The notes under the pieces are model-generated. The model had not been told where the DNA came from. It saw only the letters and a program-made list of their open reading frames with translations, and made no database searches. Position numbers and translations under genes: made by a program. This document shows, in pieces, positions 13,113 through 24,431 of a DNA stretch of 64,000 bases. The DNA lies in the NCBI GenBank assembly GCA_024138025.1, contig JAMXBD010001196.1, forward strand, positions 310,001-374,000, read 5' to 3'. Position 1 is the stretch's first letter, and each line of letters begins with the position of its first letter. The DNA is from Combretum micranthum. Its lineage: Eukaryota > Streptophyta > Magnoliopsida > Myrtales > Combretaceae.

Positions 13113-13985
13113 ATTATATATTAATAGCATATATTATATTGATATGTGTATAGCTAATATCAATAACTTGATTTTTAGCCAATTATGTCCATTTACACCA
13201 AAATGAGCTAAATTAAATCCTATCAAGTCTTTCCTAAACAATTAGACTCTAAACTACTAAATATAATCAATATTTAATTTAATGCTCCACGGACTTAAAT
13301 TCCATAATACGAAATCAACACTCTTACGGTCTTACCTACATCAATTTGGCCTATTTCTAAAATAATTAAGTTCATTATCGATTTCCAAGTATTGACCACA
13401 GCTTTTATTTAAATTTGTTTTACTTAACAATATTTATAATAATATTGTTCATAAAATATATATTATATGTTGTAACTCTATATGTAATATATACAATAAT
13501 TTATGAAATGTCATATATGTGTGTACGTATATATATTATATATATATATAATAACAAAAGTGAATCCAAAACAAATACATGCATATATACGTAATAGATA
13601 TCTATGTAATCTATAAAGACATACAAGTTATAAATTATATAAGTTATAAGATATATATGAGCTATTTAATATATAAGTAACATATATAAATACCTATGTA
13701 TATATGCCCTTTAGACATTTGCTATATGCATTATATAATTTATACAACATAAATATATATCTCATATCAATATAATATGTGTTATGTATAAATTATATAC
13801 AATTTTTACAAAATAGTTGTCATTTTTATTATATATTAATATAATTTTGCTTGATATATTATATATATAATCTAAATACTATATTGCTAACGAACATATA
13901 TAACATATTCAATTTTCTTGGGCTCATAGCTCTAAGTATACTTAGTGGGCCTAAATAGGAATTTAGGAGATTTGATAGCTTTAGG
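13113..13985. repeat. second part of the TA-rich duplicated block
   Basis: This continues the target of A2. Bases 13160-13400 resemble 9300-9540, 13670-13905 resemble 8740-9030, and 13915-13985 resemble 9558-9630. The order of the segments differs between the two sides, so this is not a simple tandem duplication. No gene is seen. Confidence 0.5.
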
Positions 13986-13989
13986 TACA

Positions 13990-14427
13990 TGAACTTTGAA
14001 AAGTTGAAGTTGTAGGTGTGGTAGGTCATCATGGTCTCAAAGTGGTAGGTCATGTTATGTTATAAAAGTTGTAGGTTGTGTTACAAAATGGTGGGTCATG
14101 CTATGAAATTGTAGGTATGGTTGGTTAAATCAAAGTGGTAGGTCTTCTTACAAAATTGTAGGTGTCGTAGGTCATCATGGTCTCCAAGTTGTAGGTCTGT
14201 TTATGAAGTTGTAGGTATGGTAGGTCATTATGGTATCAAAGTGGTAGGTTATGCTATGAAGTTGTAGATGTTGTAGATTATCATGGTCTCAAAGTGCTAG
14301 GTCTTGTTAAGAAGTTGTAGGTGTGGTAGGTCATCACCGTCTCAAAGTGGTAGCTCATGTTATGAAGTTGTAGGTGTTCTAGGTCATCATGGTCTCAAAG
14401 TAGTAGCTCATGTTATGAAGTTGTAGG
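13990..14427 (+). repeat. minisatellite, about 53-bp unit, left arm
   Basis: About eight degenerate units follow the pattern GTTGTAGGTGTGGTAGGTCA, then TCATGGTCTCAAAGTGGTAG, then GTCATGTTATGAA. Within each unit a GTAGGTCAT half occurs twice, suggesting an ancient dimer. The array is cut by A3, whose TSD GTAGG is part of the monomer, and it continues at 17715. Confidence 0.8.
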
Positions 14428-15124
14428 TGTAAGTTCCCGAATTTTCGGATCCAAATTAAAGACCTAAACCCTACTCAGAAGTCAAACGGATTCTTAAGTC
14501 AACCAAAACCCTAGTTTATCGTAACCGCTTAACTCCGGCATTGCCGTTTTCTCAAGCCCTAGAAAACGAAGTTGGAAAAGTTAGCTACTACAGTTCGTAA
14601 TAGCTATAGATTATATAAAAATATCAGATTGAAGGAATTCGAGTATCCTTCGAACCCGATCGGACATAGTTCTTGAAAAACGTGTCCGGAAGCCCGGAAT
14701 AGGAAAAATATTCCGAATATACCGTTAGACTAGTAAAAATATGAGATTTCTAAAAATATCAATTTCGTAATTTTTCGGTAGCTAAAAATATCAGATATCG
14801 TTTTATACGCGTATTTTCTTACTACCAGCATTAAATTGTCATGTCTACTTTTACATTACACTATTTTCTACTATTCTACACTATTTATCTATCTCTACTT
14901 TTTCTTACAACCTACTCTTACAAACCATACACCTATTTCTTACACATTTTCATTTCCAATACAACTTCACATATTTCATTTCTTACTTTTAATTAACAAA
15001 ATAACAAAAAAATCAATTTTTGGTCTTCCCCATGCTTGAAATTGCGCCGGCCCCCTCTTGATGCCCCTCAATTTGTTTTGTTTTTTATTTATTTAATTAA
15101 CACAAATTAGCTCCCACATTTTCC

Positions 15125-15132
15125 TATAAATA
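15125..15132 (+). promoter_or_regulatory. TATA box of A3
   Basis: TATAAATA is followed by CCCCCTCATACCTTCAC and a T/C-rich leader. The same box and leader occur in A2, A4, B1, B2 and E, which marks the U3/R region of the LTR. Confidence 0.65.
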
Positions 15133-15249
15133 CCCCCTCATACCTTCACTTTTTTCACACCACTTCTTCTCTAAAGTTATTATACCAAAATTTCTCTCAA
15201 AATCTCTCAAGAGTTCTTTCAAGAAGTTCTTCTCAGTTTATCTTTTTTT

Positions 15250-15257
15250 AGGTAAGA
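15250..15257 (+). promoter_or_regulatory. conserved 5' splice-donor-like site in LTR leader
   Basis: AGGTAAGA matches the plant donor consensus AG|GTAAG and follows a T-run. AGGTAA is kept at the same place in other copies: 20553, 22500, 33005, and on the minus strand at about 8068-8073, 12287-12292 and 52237-52242. Use as a real splice site is inference. Confidence 0.45.
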
Positions 15258-15541
15258 ATTCCTTCCAGATTTCTTTATGTTCATCTACTTAGTATGAGCT
15301 TAGTATGTGTTTTCTAAAACCATGAAGGTTAAGAAAGCAACAATAGGTTCATACTTTGTTTTTGTTCATAATCATAATTCCTTTATGTTCATTTATGTTT
15401 CTTTTATGTTCATAACTATCTAATATATCTACATAGATATATATATTATTTAGAGCATATAAGCTCATAGTCTTGCAATTTATTTACCTTTCATGCAATT
15501 TATTTACTTCATTGCAATTTATTTAATTTCAAGTTTATTTT

Positions 15542-15660
15542 AAGACTAGTCATTCTAGTCTTAGACTTGTCCTCATCAAGTCAAAACAATTCTTTCTCTT
15601 TTTCTTTTTCGGGACTAGTATTTTCTTAGTCCCGGGGTACCTTAATGAAGCTAAGGTCCC
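15542..15660 (+). other. four-hairpin cluster of A3
   Basis: The arms are: AAGACTAG 15542-15549 with CTAGTCTT 15555-15562; GACTTG 15564-15569 with CAAGTC 15577-15582; GGGACTA 15611-15617 with TAGTCCC 15627-15633; and GGG-A-CCTTA 15635-15643 with TAAGG-T-CCC 15652-15660 (one bulged T). The last loop is ATGAAGC. The cluster lies downstream of the TATA box, so it would be in the RNA. Confidence 0.65.
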
Positions 15661-16969
15661 AATACTTGGTTTATTTCTTTATATGCTTATTCTTTTAAGT
15701 TATTATGTTCTTTTCATATTTTCATAGCTTATGATTCATATTCATGCATGAACATAATGGTTTTGTCTCAACAAAATAAATGAAGAAAATATTTTCTTAA
15801 GATAAAAAGTTTTCTTCTAAAAATAAAAATAAGGAGTTAATGTTTAGAGGAACTTATAAGAGATTTTACAAACATACAAAAGACTTATGAAGTAAACAAA
15901 AGTTTTACGATAACTTCATCTTTTTCTAAGAAGAACCCCTTTTCATTAAAATTGAATAATCCCAAGAAACCAAGGAACTAAAATATTCTTGTGAGAAAAT
16001 TGTCATAACTTTTACAAAATTGTTAGAATCTAAGTTTAGAAAACAAAACCACTCCTTAGGAATTTAAAGAAATTAAATTTAGAAAAAGAATATTTATCAT
16101 AAACAACTCAAGGTCTTTCAAAAGTAAAATAAATATTCTAATAAAATCTCAAGTTCAAAGTCTTTTGAAATCTTACTTTCTATGAGTTGAGACAACTTCA
16201 TTTACTTCATACATTGATTATGAGTCATTACATATATGTATATACCTTTCGAAAAGTTTACAAAATACTTGAAATATTTATCTTTTCAAATGAGCTTTGT
16301 TTACAAGAAGGAAAACAAGTTTTTGCAAATTCGTGGCAAATCTGGTCGCTATCTTTTCGGAACCCAAACGACTTAGTTTTATGAAAATAAGCTTAGAAAT
16401 GCGTAGGTCTTTTCGAGTAGGTAGAAAACGGTATATTATATGCGAAATTTCGAGTTAAAATGAGCAAGTTATGGCCATTTTAAGTTAGAATTTCCTTCTA
16501 TACGATTTTTACCGCGATTTTAAGAGAAATTTAGAATCTTCAAGAATAGAAATTCTATGAAAGACTCATTTTGGGTATTTCATTTTGTTTAGGTGACGAG
16601 GGACCAGAGATTGTCTACCCGGAGGACTATTTTGATTAGACCTACCGATCATGGAGTGAGTTAATTCTTTTCCTAAGTACATTTCCTTGTTTGTGCTTGT
16701 AATTAGTGGAACTAGAAATTAAGGAAAAGATAAATGAACAAGTGATATGAAATAATTGTTGAATGAAAATTAAGTATATCGAAAGACGATATGTTAATTG
16801 AAAGTGTGACTTTTGTATTGATTTGATGAAATTATGGTTGATCACCTTTAACATGAATCCAATTTATATGGTTAAACGTTAAATTGAAATTTATTCATGC
16901 ATATCATGCTCGTGAGTCGCATTTATTTCACTACTATTCTTCGTATGGGGAAACGAGGAAGTGGGTGGT

Positions 16970-17055
16970 GGCTAGTAGGAGCCGGTAAGTCTACATGGGC
17001 CAATAGGAGCCAAGAAGTCTACAGGGCAAGCAGGAGCCAGTAAATCTGCAAATAT
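16970..17055 (+). repeat. short tandem repeat inside A3
   Basis: Three units of about 27-28 bp contain AGGAGCC-GTAA-TCTRC. The homologous arrays in A2 (10570-10660, inverted) and A4 (34712-34815) keep AGGAGCCGGTAA but differ in unit length. Confidence 0.6.
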
Positions 17056-17714
17056 TGATGGTTGTATGGGCCTATAACCACCTAACCCTTGTAATGGAGG
17101 GCGTTAAATACATGCTACACTCGATTTCCTGTTAATCTTGTGTATTTCGTTGATCATGTGATTGTTGCATTACATATGCTTGAATTAAATGACTTGGTTG
17201 TCATATGGAAATGTTATATAGTTAGGAATTATCTCACTAAGCAAGATTTGCTTATACCCTTATAGTTTTCTATTATAGTATGATTATCTATGATTGGCCC
17301 CAAGGAGCCCAGTGTGCCAGGTATGAGCTTACGCTACTAGGAGTTTTTAGAGGAAGTTTATGTATTTTTTTGTTTTGAACATAGACTTCTAGGTAAAATC
17401 TCTATAGTAGACGTATGTGATAGATATGTTTATTTTGTTATTAGTATAGTTGATTAAAGACTTTAAGGCGGGGGAATGCCCCTAAGATGATGTACGAACT
17501 TATTATGGAATGAAGATCTTATGATTATATATTTAAGTTTATGCTTGCTTTTGCTATCTATTTAAACGTAATACCCTTATGAGTCTCCTACTATCTTGGA
17601 AGCACGTCTTGCATATGATATCGAAGCTCTTGCGTAACTATGGATTGTCATTCATTAGCTTTAATGTTATATGCGGTGGACTGCCACGTTTAGGGTACCC
17701 TATGAGGCGTGGCA

Positions 17715-19234
17715 GTAGGTGTGGTAGGTCATCTTGGTCTCAAGGTGCTAGATCTTGTTACAAAGTTATAGGTATGGTAGGTCATCAATGACGTGCCACA
17801 TCTACAACTTTCTTACTGACCTATAACTTTTCATAAATAATGACCTACTATACCTACACTTTGTTACTGACCTATCACTTTTCGAAAATAACAAGACCTA
17901 CAACACCTACAACTTTCAAAACATAAAATGACTTACTATACCTATGACTTTATTACTTGACCTACCATTTTTTGAAAATAATATGACCTACCATACATAT
18001 AACTTTGTTACTTAACCTATAACTTTTTGAAGATAACATAACTTACCACACCTACAACTTTTGAAATATAATATGATCTATCACACTTACTATTTTATTA
18101 CTTAACCTACCACTTTTCGAAAATAACATTACCTACTATACTCACGACTTTATTACTTAGCCTACAATTTTTGGAAAATAACAAGAACTACAATACTTAC
18201 AACTTTTTTACTGCCTTACAACTTTCAATACATAATATGGCCTACCATACCTACGATTTTATTACTTGACCTGCCACTTTTAAAAAATAACAGTATCTAG
18301 CATACCTACAACTTTATTACTTGACCTATAATTTTCTAAAATAACATGACCTATTACACCTATAACTTTGTTATTTGACCTATAACTTTTCGAAAATAAT
18401 ATGGCTGACCTACAACATTCCGAAAATAAGATGATCTATCACACCTACCACTTTGTTATTGACCTACCACTTTTCGAAAATAACAAGACCTACCACACCT
18501 ACAACCTTGTTACCTAAACTACAACTTTTCTAAATAACATGACCTATCACACCTATAAGTTTCTTACTGATCTACAACTTTCGAAACATAACATTACCTA
18601 TCGCACCTACAACTTTATTACTTAACCTACCACTTTTAGAAAATAACATTAACTACCACACTTATGAACTTTCTTACTGACTTACAACTTTCGAAACATA
18701 ACATGACCTACTACACCTACGACTTTATAACTTGACCTACTACTTTTAAAAAATAACATGACCGACCACACCTACAACTTTATTACTTGACCTACTACTT
18801 TTCTAAAATAACACGACCTACTACATCTACAATTTTGTTACTTGACCTATAACTTTTCAAAAATAACATGACCTATAACTTTCTTACTAATCTACAAATT
18901 TCTTAACATAACCTAACCTACTACACCTACGACTTTATTACTTAAACTGCCACTTTTCGAAAATAAAATGACCTACCACACCTACAACTTTATTACTTGA
19001 CCTATCAATTTTTGAAAATAACATGACCTACCATATCAAGAACTTTGTTATTTGACCAACAACTTTTTGAAAATAACATGACTTACCACACCTACAACTT
19101 TCGAAAAATAACATGACCTATCACACCTATGACTTTATTACTTAACCTATCACTTTTTGAAAATAGCATGATCTACCACGTCTACAAGTTTCTTATTGAC
19201 TCACCACACCTACGACTTTCTTACTTTACCTACC
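17715..19234 (-). repeat. minisatellite, about 53-55-bp unit, right arm, inverted after 17790
   Basis: Bases 17715-17788 continue the left-arm orientation. From about 17795 to 19234 the units run in the opposite strand sense, roughly 27 copies of CTACAACTTTATTACTTGAC, CTACCACTTTTCGAAAATAA, CATGACCTACCACAC. The reverse complement of this aligns with the left-arm unit except for the middle spacer. The switch point GGTAGGTCATCAATGACGTGCC is itself nearly palindromic. The array ends where B1 begins. Confidence 0.8.
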
Positions 19235-20350
19235 TGTAAACCCCTGAATTTTTCATAATTCTTAGAAAATAATTCTAGAGTTAAATATCAAAACCAAGAT
19301 CTTGAAACCGACCGAAGTTAAAACCGAATTCTAAATAAGATTAAATGCGAAAATTCTTAACCTTGAGAAAAAAGGAAACCCTCAAGACAAAATGAAAAAT
19401 CTAACAATCGTTTGATTTAACATTCGTACGCCAACCAAATCATCTATCAGATCGTTAACACGAAAATCAAGATGATATATCCAAATAACACCCAATAAAA
19501 AAAATACTAAAACCTTAAACCCTTCAGTGAATTTTAGAATCGAAAATTTCAATACCACCAAAAGTCAAACGTAGTCAACTAATAACGTTAGAGTTGATTA
19601 AAAAATTCCGGGAACTAAAAAATATTAAATAATTCATAAAAATAAAGTTAAACATAAATTTTTAGCCAAAAATATAACACAGTCAAAAACTCTAAAATTT
19701 TATGATCTTACGAATAAATAAAAAAGCCTAAAGTCAAACTAGAACCCTAAAGTCAACCTAAAACAATGACAAACTCTAGTGAATTTAGATTCGGCAATCC
19801 CACGCTCTAAATCCTTAAACAATAAAATTAAGTTAATAATAGGTTATAGTTCGTAATAATATAGTGAAGCTTAAAAATATCAGATTCGTTGAAATTTAGT
19901 TCATTTCCGACCCGAACGATAACAGATTTCAAAAACCATGTCTCGATGCACCTAACAGTAAAAATATTCTGATAATACATGTTAGATTCGTGATAATATG
20001 AGGATTCCAAGAATATCGATTTTATAATTTTTTGGAATCTAAAAATATCTAATATAGCCCGTTTATATGTATTTTTATTATTATCGATATTTTATTTGTC
20101 TAGTCTACTATTCATTATACTATTTCTACTATTCACTACTATTCATCTATCTCTACCTTTTCTTACTATCTACTTCTTATAACCTATATATATATATTTC
20201 TTACATTTACTTTTCCAATATTACTTCTTACTTAACTTTTCTTACACTTTTCTTCTAAAATTAATTTTTAATTACTCTTCTTCTTTATGGCATCAATTTT
20301 CTTTTCTTTTTCATTTATTTAATTAACTACAATTTTCCTCCAACTTTATC

Positions 20351-20358
20351 TATAAATA
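20351..20358 (+). promoter_or_regulatory. TATA box of B1
   Basis: TATAAATA lies 204 bases before the AGGTAA site, with a C/T-rich leader between. Confidence 0.55.
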
Positions 20359-20829
20359 CTCATTCCCTCCTTCACTTTTTATATACTTCTTTTTTATCAT
20401 AACAAAACTCTATCAAAATCATTTCTCAACTTCTCTCTCTAATTTTCCTCTCTAAAATTCCCTTCCCAACTCTCTCTCTTTTCTTTCCATAAAACTACCA
20501 TCCACATATTACTTCCAAAACCCCATTTCTTCTTTAACCAAAGAATAATTTTAGGTAAAGGTTCCTGCATTCATCTTCATATCATGCAACTTAACATGAC
20601 CATAGTGTATGCTTCCTAAATCCATGAGTCTTACAAAAGCAATAATATGTTCATGTTTTGTTCTTGTTTATGTAAAAATTTTATTGTTATGTTGATATTA
20701 TATTATGCTCTATTTATTGCTTCTAATCCAAATTCTATATGTTATTAAGTATATATATATATATATATATATTTCTTAGAGCATATAAGCTCACTAATAT
20801 AATCTTCATTTATGCTCATGCAATTTATT

Positions 20830-20950
20830 TAGTCCGGGGAGCCTTGAAATAAATCTAAGACTCCTATGATTTTCTTATTTGTTTTCTTATTTCTTAAAGG
20901 ACTTGCCCATGTCTACGTCTAGGAAGTTTTACAATAAAGCTAAAACTTCC
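20830..20950 (+). other. variant hairpins of B1
   Basis: GGAAGTTTT (20922-20930) pairs perfectly with AAAACTTCC (20942-20950) around the loop ACAATAAAGCT. Upstream, GGAGCCTT near 20837 and AAGACTCC form a similar stem with one mismatch. The stem sequence differs from A-type, but the A-AAGC loop is kept. Confidence 0.55.
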
Positions 20951-21128
20951 CTATAATTGACTTTTATTATGTGTTTATTTCATTCATATATCTTTCATCT
21001 TCAATATTAATTATATTTGCCATGTTACTTAATTATTAACTCATGTTCATACATGATCATGTTGTTGTTGTCTTAACAAAAATAAGAGAAGTTCTTTCTT
21101 TGATAAAGAAAATAAGTTTAAGCTTACT

Positions 21129-24100
21129 TGTAAACCCCTGAAAACTTCCTAGAAAATAATCCTAGAAGTCTAAATATCAAAATTTAAATCCCGAAAATTG
21201 ACTCAAGTTAAAACCGAATTCTAAATCAGTTCAAACATAGAAATTCTTAGTCTTGAGAAAACGAGAACCCTTGAAACAAAATATAAAATCCAACTATCGG
21301 TTGAATCAACATTCGTACACCAATCAAACCATCTATCTGATTCCTAAAAATCAAAACGATATATCCAAATAACGCTCAACCATGAAATAATAAGATCTTA
21401 AATCCATCGGTAAATTTCAGAATCAAAAATTTCAATTTTCACCAAAAGTCAAACTGAGTCAACTCATAACCCTAGACTCTGTTAAACGATCCCGAGAACT
21501 AAAAACTATTAAATAATCACAAATAAAATGAGATAAACCAAAGATATCGAACTAGAAATATAACACAGTAAAAACTCCAAAATTATACCTTGCGAATAAC
21601 TCAACACAACCAGAAGTCAAACCGGAACCTTAAAAGTCAACAAAGCATACAAACAAACCTAGTGTTTAAGATCCGGTAATCCCGCGCTCTTAAACCCTAA
21701 ATAACAAAATGAAAATAACTATTAATAGTAGTTCATAATAATATAGGAAAGCTTAAAAATATCAGATTCTCAAATTTTTAGTGTCCTTCGAATCCAAACG
21801 GGATCAGTTATAAAAAATCGTGCCCTGGTACACCGGATGGCAAAAATATTCCATTAATACCAATAGAGTCATAAAAATATAAGGTTTTCAAAAATATCGG
21901 TTTTAGAATTTTTCGGTAGCTAAAAAGTATAGATATCGTATTTATACGCGTATTTTTATTACTACTGGTACTTTAATTGCTTAGTCTACTATTCATACTA
22001 CTTTTCTACTATTCATTACTATTACTATTCCTCTATCTCTACTTTTTCTTACTACCTATTCTTACACCTACATACCTATTTCTTACAATTTTTTTTCCCA
22101 TAAAAATTCTAAACCACATATTACTAAACTTCTCTTATACTTTTCTTTAAAAATTAATTTTTCATCGAATTTTCTCTCTAATTCCCCCATTGCCGTCCAA
22201 TCCCCCTCTCTCTTCATCACCATTTATTTTCTTTTTTTTAATTTAATTACATCTAATTTTCACTCCAAAATTCTATAAATACCCTCTTTCTCCTTCATTC
22301 TTTCATACAATTCATTTCACTACCAAAACTCTCTCAAAATCTCTCCACAAATCCTCTCTTCAAGAGTTCTCTCAACCAAAACTCTCCTAAACCAATTCTT
22401 CACAAAACTCATTCCTTATATACAAACTTTCTACCACATAACATTACTCACATAATACCCATTTCATCTACCATCTTCTTCATACCATAAAAACACTTTA
22501 GGTAAATTTTTTCCAACCATTTATTTACCCATGTAATGTAACTTAACATGACTATGGTGTTGTTTTGAAACTCAGTGAGTAGTAAAAGCAACAACATGTT
22601 TATGTTTTGTTCTTGCACATGAACTTCCTATTTTATTATGTTGTTATGTTGATTTTATTATTCATATCTAACTAAATATATTTATGTATATATATATATA
22701 TATAATCTTTAGAGCATATAAGCTCACTTGTTATTTATTTAATTTCATGCTTTGCAATTCATTTATTTCATGCTATTTCTTTAAGACTAGTATTTCTAGT
22801 CTTAAACTTGTCTATATCAAGTCAAAACAATCTTTTATTTATTTTCTTTAATCTTTTGGGACTAGTCCATTCTTAGTCCCGGGATGCCTTGATGAAGTTA
22901 AGGCTCTCAATACTTGATGAGGATACCTTGATGAAGCTATGGCTCCCGATACTTGATTTTTGTTTTGCTTATTATTATTATTTGTTTCTAGTATTTTCTT
23001 TTGTTCTTATTATAATACATGCTCATGATACTTGCATCTACATAATAATATTGTCTCAACTAATTCAACAATAGAATTTTATTTTATTAAAGGAACTTAA
23101 AACTAAATTTTCTATTATGTGACTTGTCACAAAATAATGAAGTTATTATCAAACAACATAGAAATGGAGTAATACAAGTTTTCTCAAAAGTTTCTTAAAT
23201 AAAAAAGATATTTTACCAAGGAAATATAAGAAATAGATACTTTCATTGTATATTATGAGAACTTAAGTTTTAGTAAAATAATTTGTTAGTTTTCAAAGTT
23301 CTTACAAAAAGCTTAAAGATTAAACTCTTTTAAACTCCATGACAAAACCAAAAAATAAACTAGTTTTCAAAGTTAAGATAAAATCAACTCATAAAGTTAT
23401 GAACCCACTTAGGAAAATAATGATTTTTAAGTTCCTAAACAAGAGACTTATTTTCAAAGAATACAAATAAGATAAGATTAAAAACAAAGGATTTTATTAA
23501 TAAAGAGGATTCTTTTCAAAGGAAAAAAAGAACAAGTTTTAGAAAACAAAAACTTATATTTTAGATACTAAATATAAGAAGACAAGACTCATTTTCTAAA
23601 ACCATTCTAAATACAAAGTTATAAAAAGGTTTTCAACAACTTAATACACTTTGATAATTTTGATCTTTTATCATTAGAAGTAAAATTTATAAAAGACTAA
23701 GGTTAAAGGAAAAATTTACTTGTTTTCGGAAAAAGAATGAATAAAATAAAATAAGAATATACTCATTTATAATAACCTAAGAAAATATAAAGTTTCTTCA
23801 AAAGACTTGAAAAGAAATTGTCAAAATTAAAGTTTTAACAACTCAAAATGAATTGTCGTATGAAATAAATTATTGAGACTCTACCATTAGAAATTTTGCA
23901 TATAAAGTGAGCTTATCTATATACTCAAAGGATTTATCAATTTTATATACATATATATTTTTTTTTTTTTACTAAAGAATTTTGAATGGAGTTGAGTTAG
24001 AAAATAGATTTGCAAAAGTTTAGAAATATTCATTTTAAATCTGTACCCAATGTTTTTGGAAACCAAATGATCTTATATGATAAAGATAACCTTATAAATG

Positions 24101-24431
24101 GATAGATCTTTTCGAATAGGTAGAAAACGATATATTATATGCGAAATTCCAAGTTAAAATGAGCAAGTTATGGCCATTTTAAATTGGAATTTCCCCTTAT
24201 ACGAATTTGCTACGATTTTAAGAAAAGATTAGAATCTTCAAAGATAGAATTTCATGAAATACTCATTTTGGGTATTCTTCTTGATTAGATAATCACGAGG
24301 AGGATTGTTCGTATCCCGAGGATTACTACGATTAAGTGGAATTTCCGAACGACCCATCCAATTCAAGAACGGTATCATCATGGCCGAGTGAGTTCATTCC
24401 CCATTATTTTCCATACTCTTGATTGTACTTG
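21129..24431 (+). mobile_element. B2: B-type large LTR lacking its 3' end
   Basis: It starts TGTAAACCCCTGAAAACTTC inside B1. It has a TATA at 22274-22281, AGGTAA at 22500-22505, hairpins 22780-22955, and the conserved AAGTTATGGCC near 24165. At GATTGTACTTGT (about 24420-24431) the sequence leaves the family order. A4 continues here with AAAATTAGTTGC and another 1.05 kb to its end, whereas here it jumps back to CCTCATCAAATCAAAACG, a mid-element position. The last hairpin is duplicated: two consecutive CCTTGATGAAG stems at 22886-22955. Confidence 0.7.
22274..22281 (+). promoter_or_regulatory. TATA box of B2
   Basis: TATAAATA is followed by CCCTCTTTCTCCTTC and a C/T-rich leader. AGGTAA lies 228 bases downstream. 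Confidence 0.55.

Larger units (their letters stand above)
14428..17714 (+). mobile_element. A3: 3.29-kb solo-LTR-like unit inside the minisatellite
   Basis: TGTAAGTTCCC starts at 14428 and GGCGTGGCA ends at 17714. The TSD GTAGG is at 14423-14427 and 17715-17719. This is a clear reference copy of family A: 5' segment with AAACCCTAG and AACTCCGGCATTGCCG, TATA at 15125, leader, AGGTAAGA at 15250-15257, hairpins 15542-15660, conserved AAGTTATGGCC near 16470, three short repeats with AGGAGCC at 16970-17055, and a 3' end with TTTAGGGTACCCT. No gag or pol is present. It lies in opposite orientation to A2, 1.3 kb away. Confidence 0.9.
19235..21128 (+). mobile_element. B1: 5' part of a B-type large LTR, cut by B2
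   Basis: It starts TGTAAACCCCTGAATTTTTC and has the B-type 5' extension of about 0.5 kb that A copies lack. It then has a TATA at 20351-20358, AGGTAA at 20553-20558, an ATATAT run at 20750-20775, and variant hairpins at 20830-20950. It stops at TTACT (21124-21128), where B2 begins. Its remaining 3' half is not found after B2; the sequence after 24431 repeats a region B1 already has. So B1 is truncated. Confidence 0.7.

Noticed and set aside
13990..19234. Regularly spaced short repeats resembling a CRISPR array
   Set aside because: The units are contiguous and degenerate with no unique spacers, there are no cas genes, and the context is plant retroelement DNA. It is a minisatellite.
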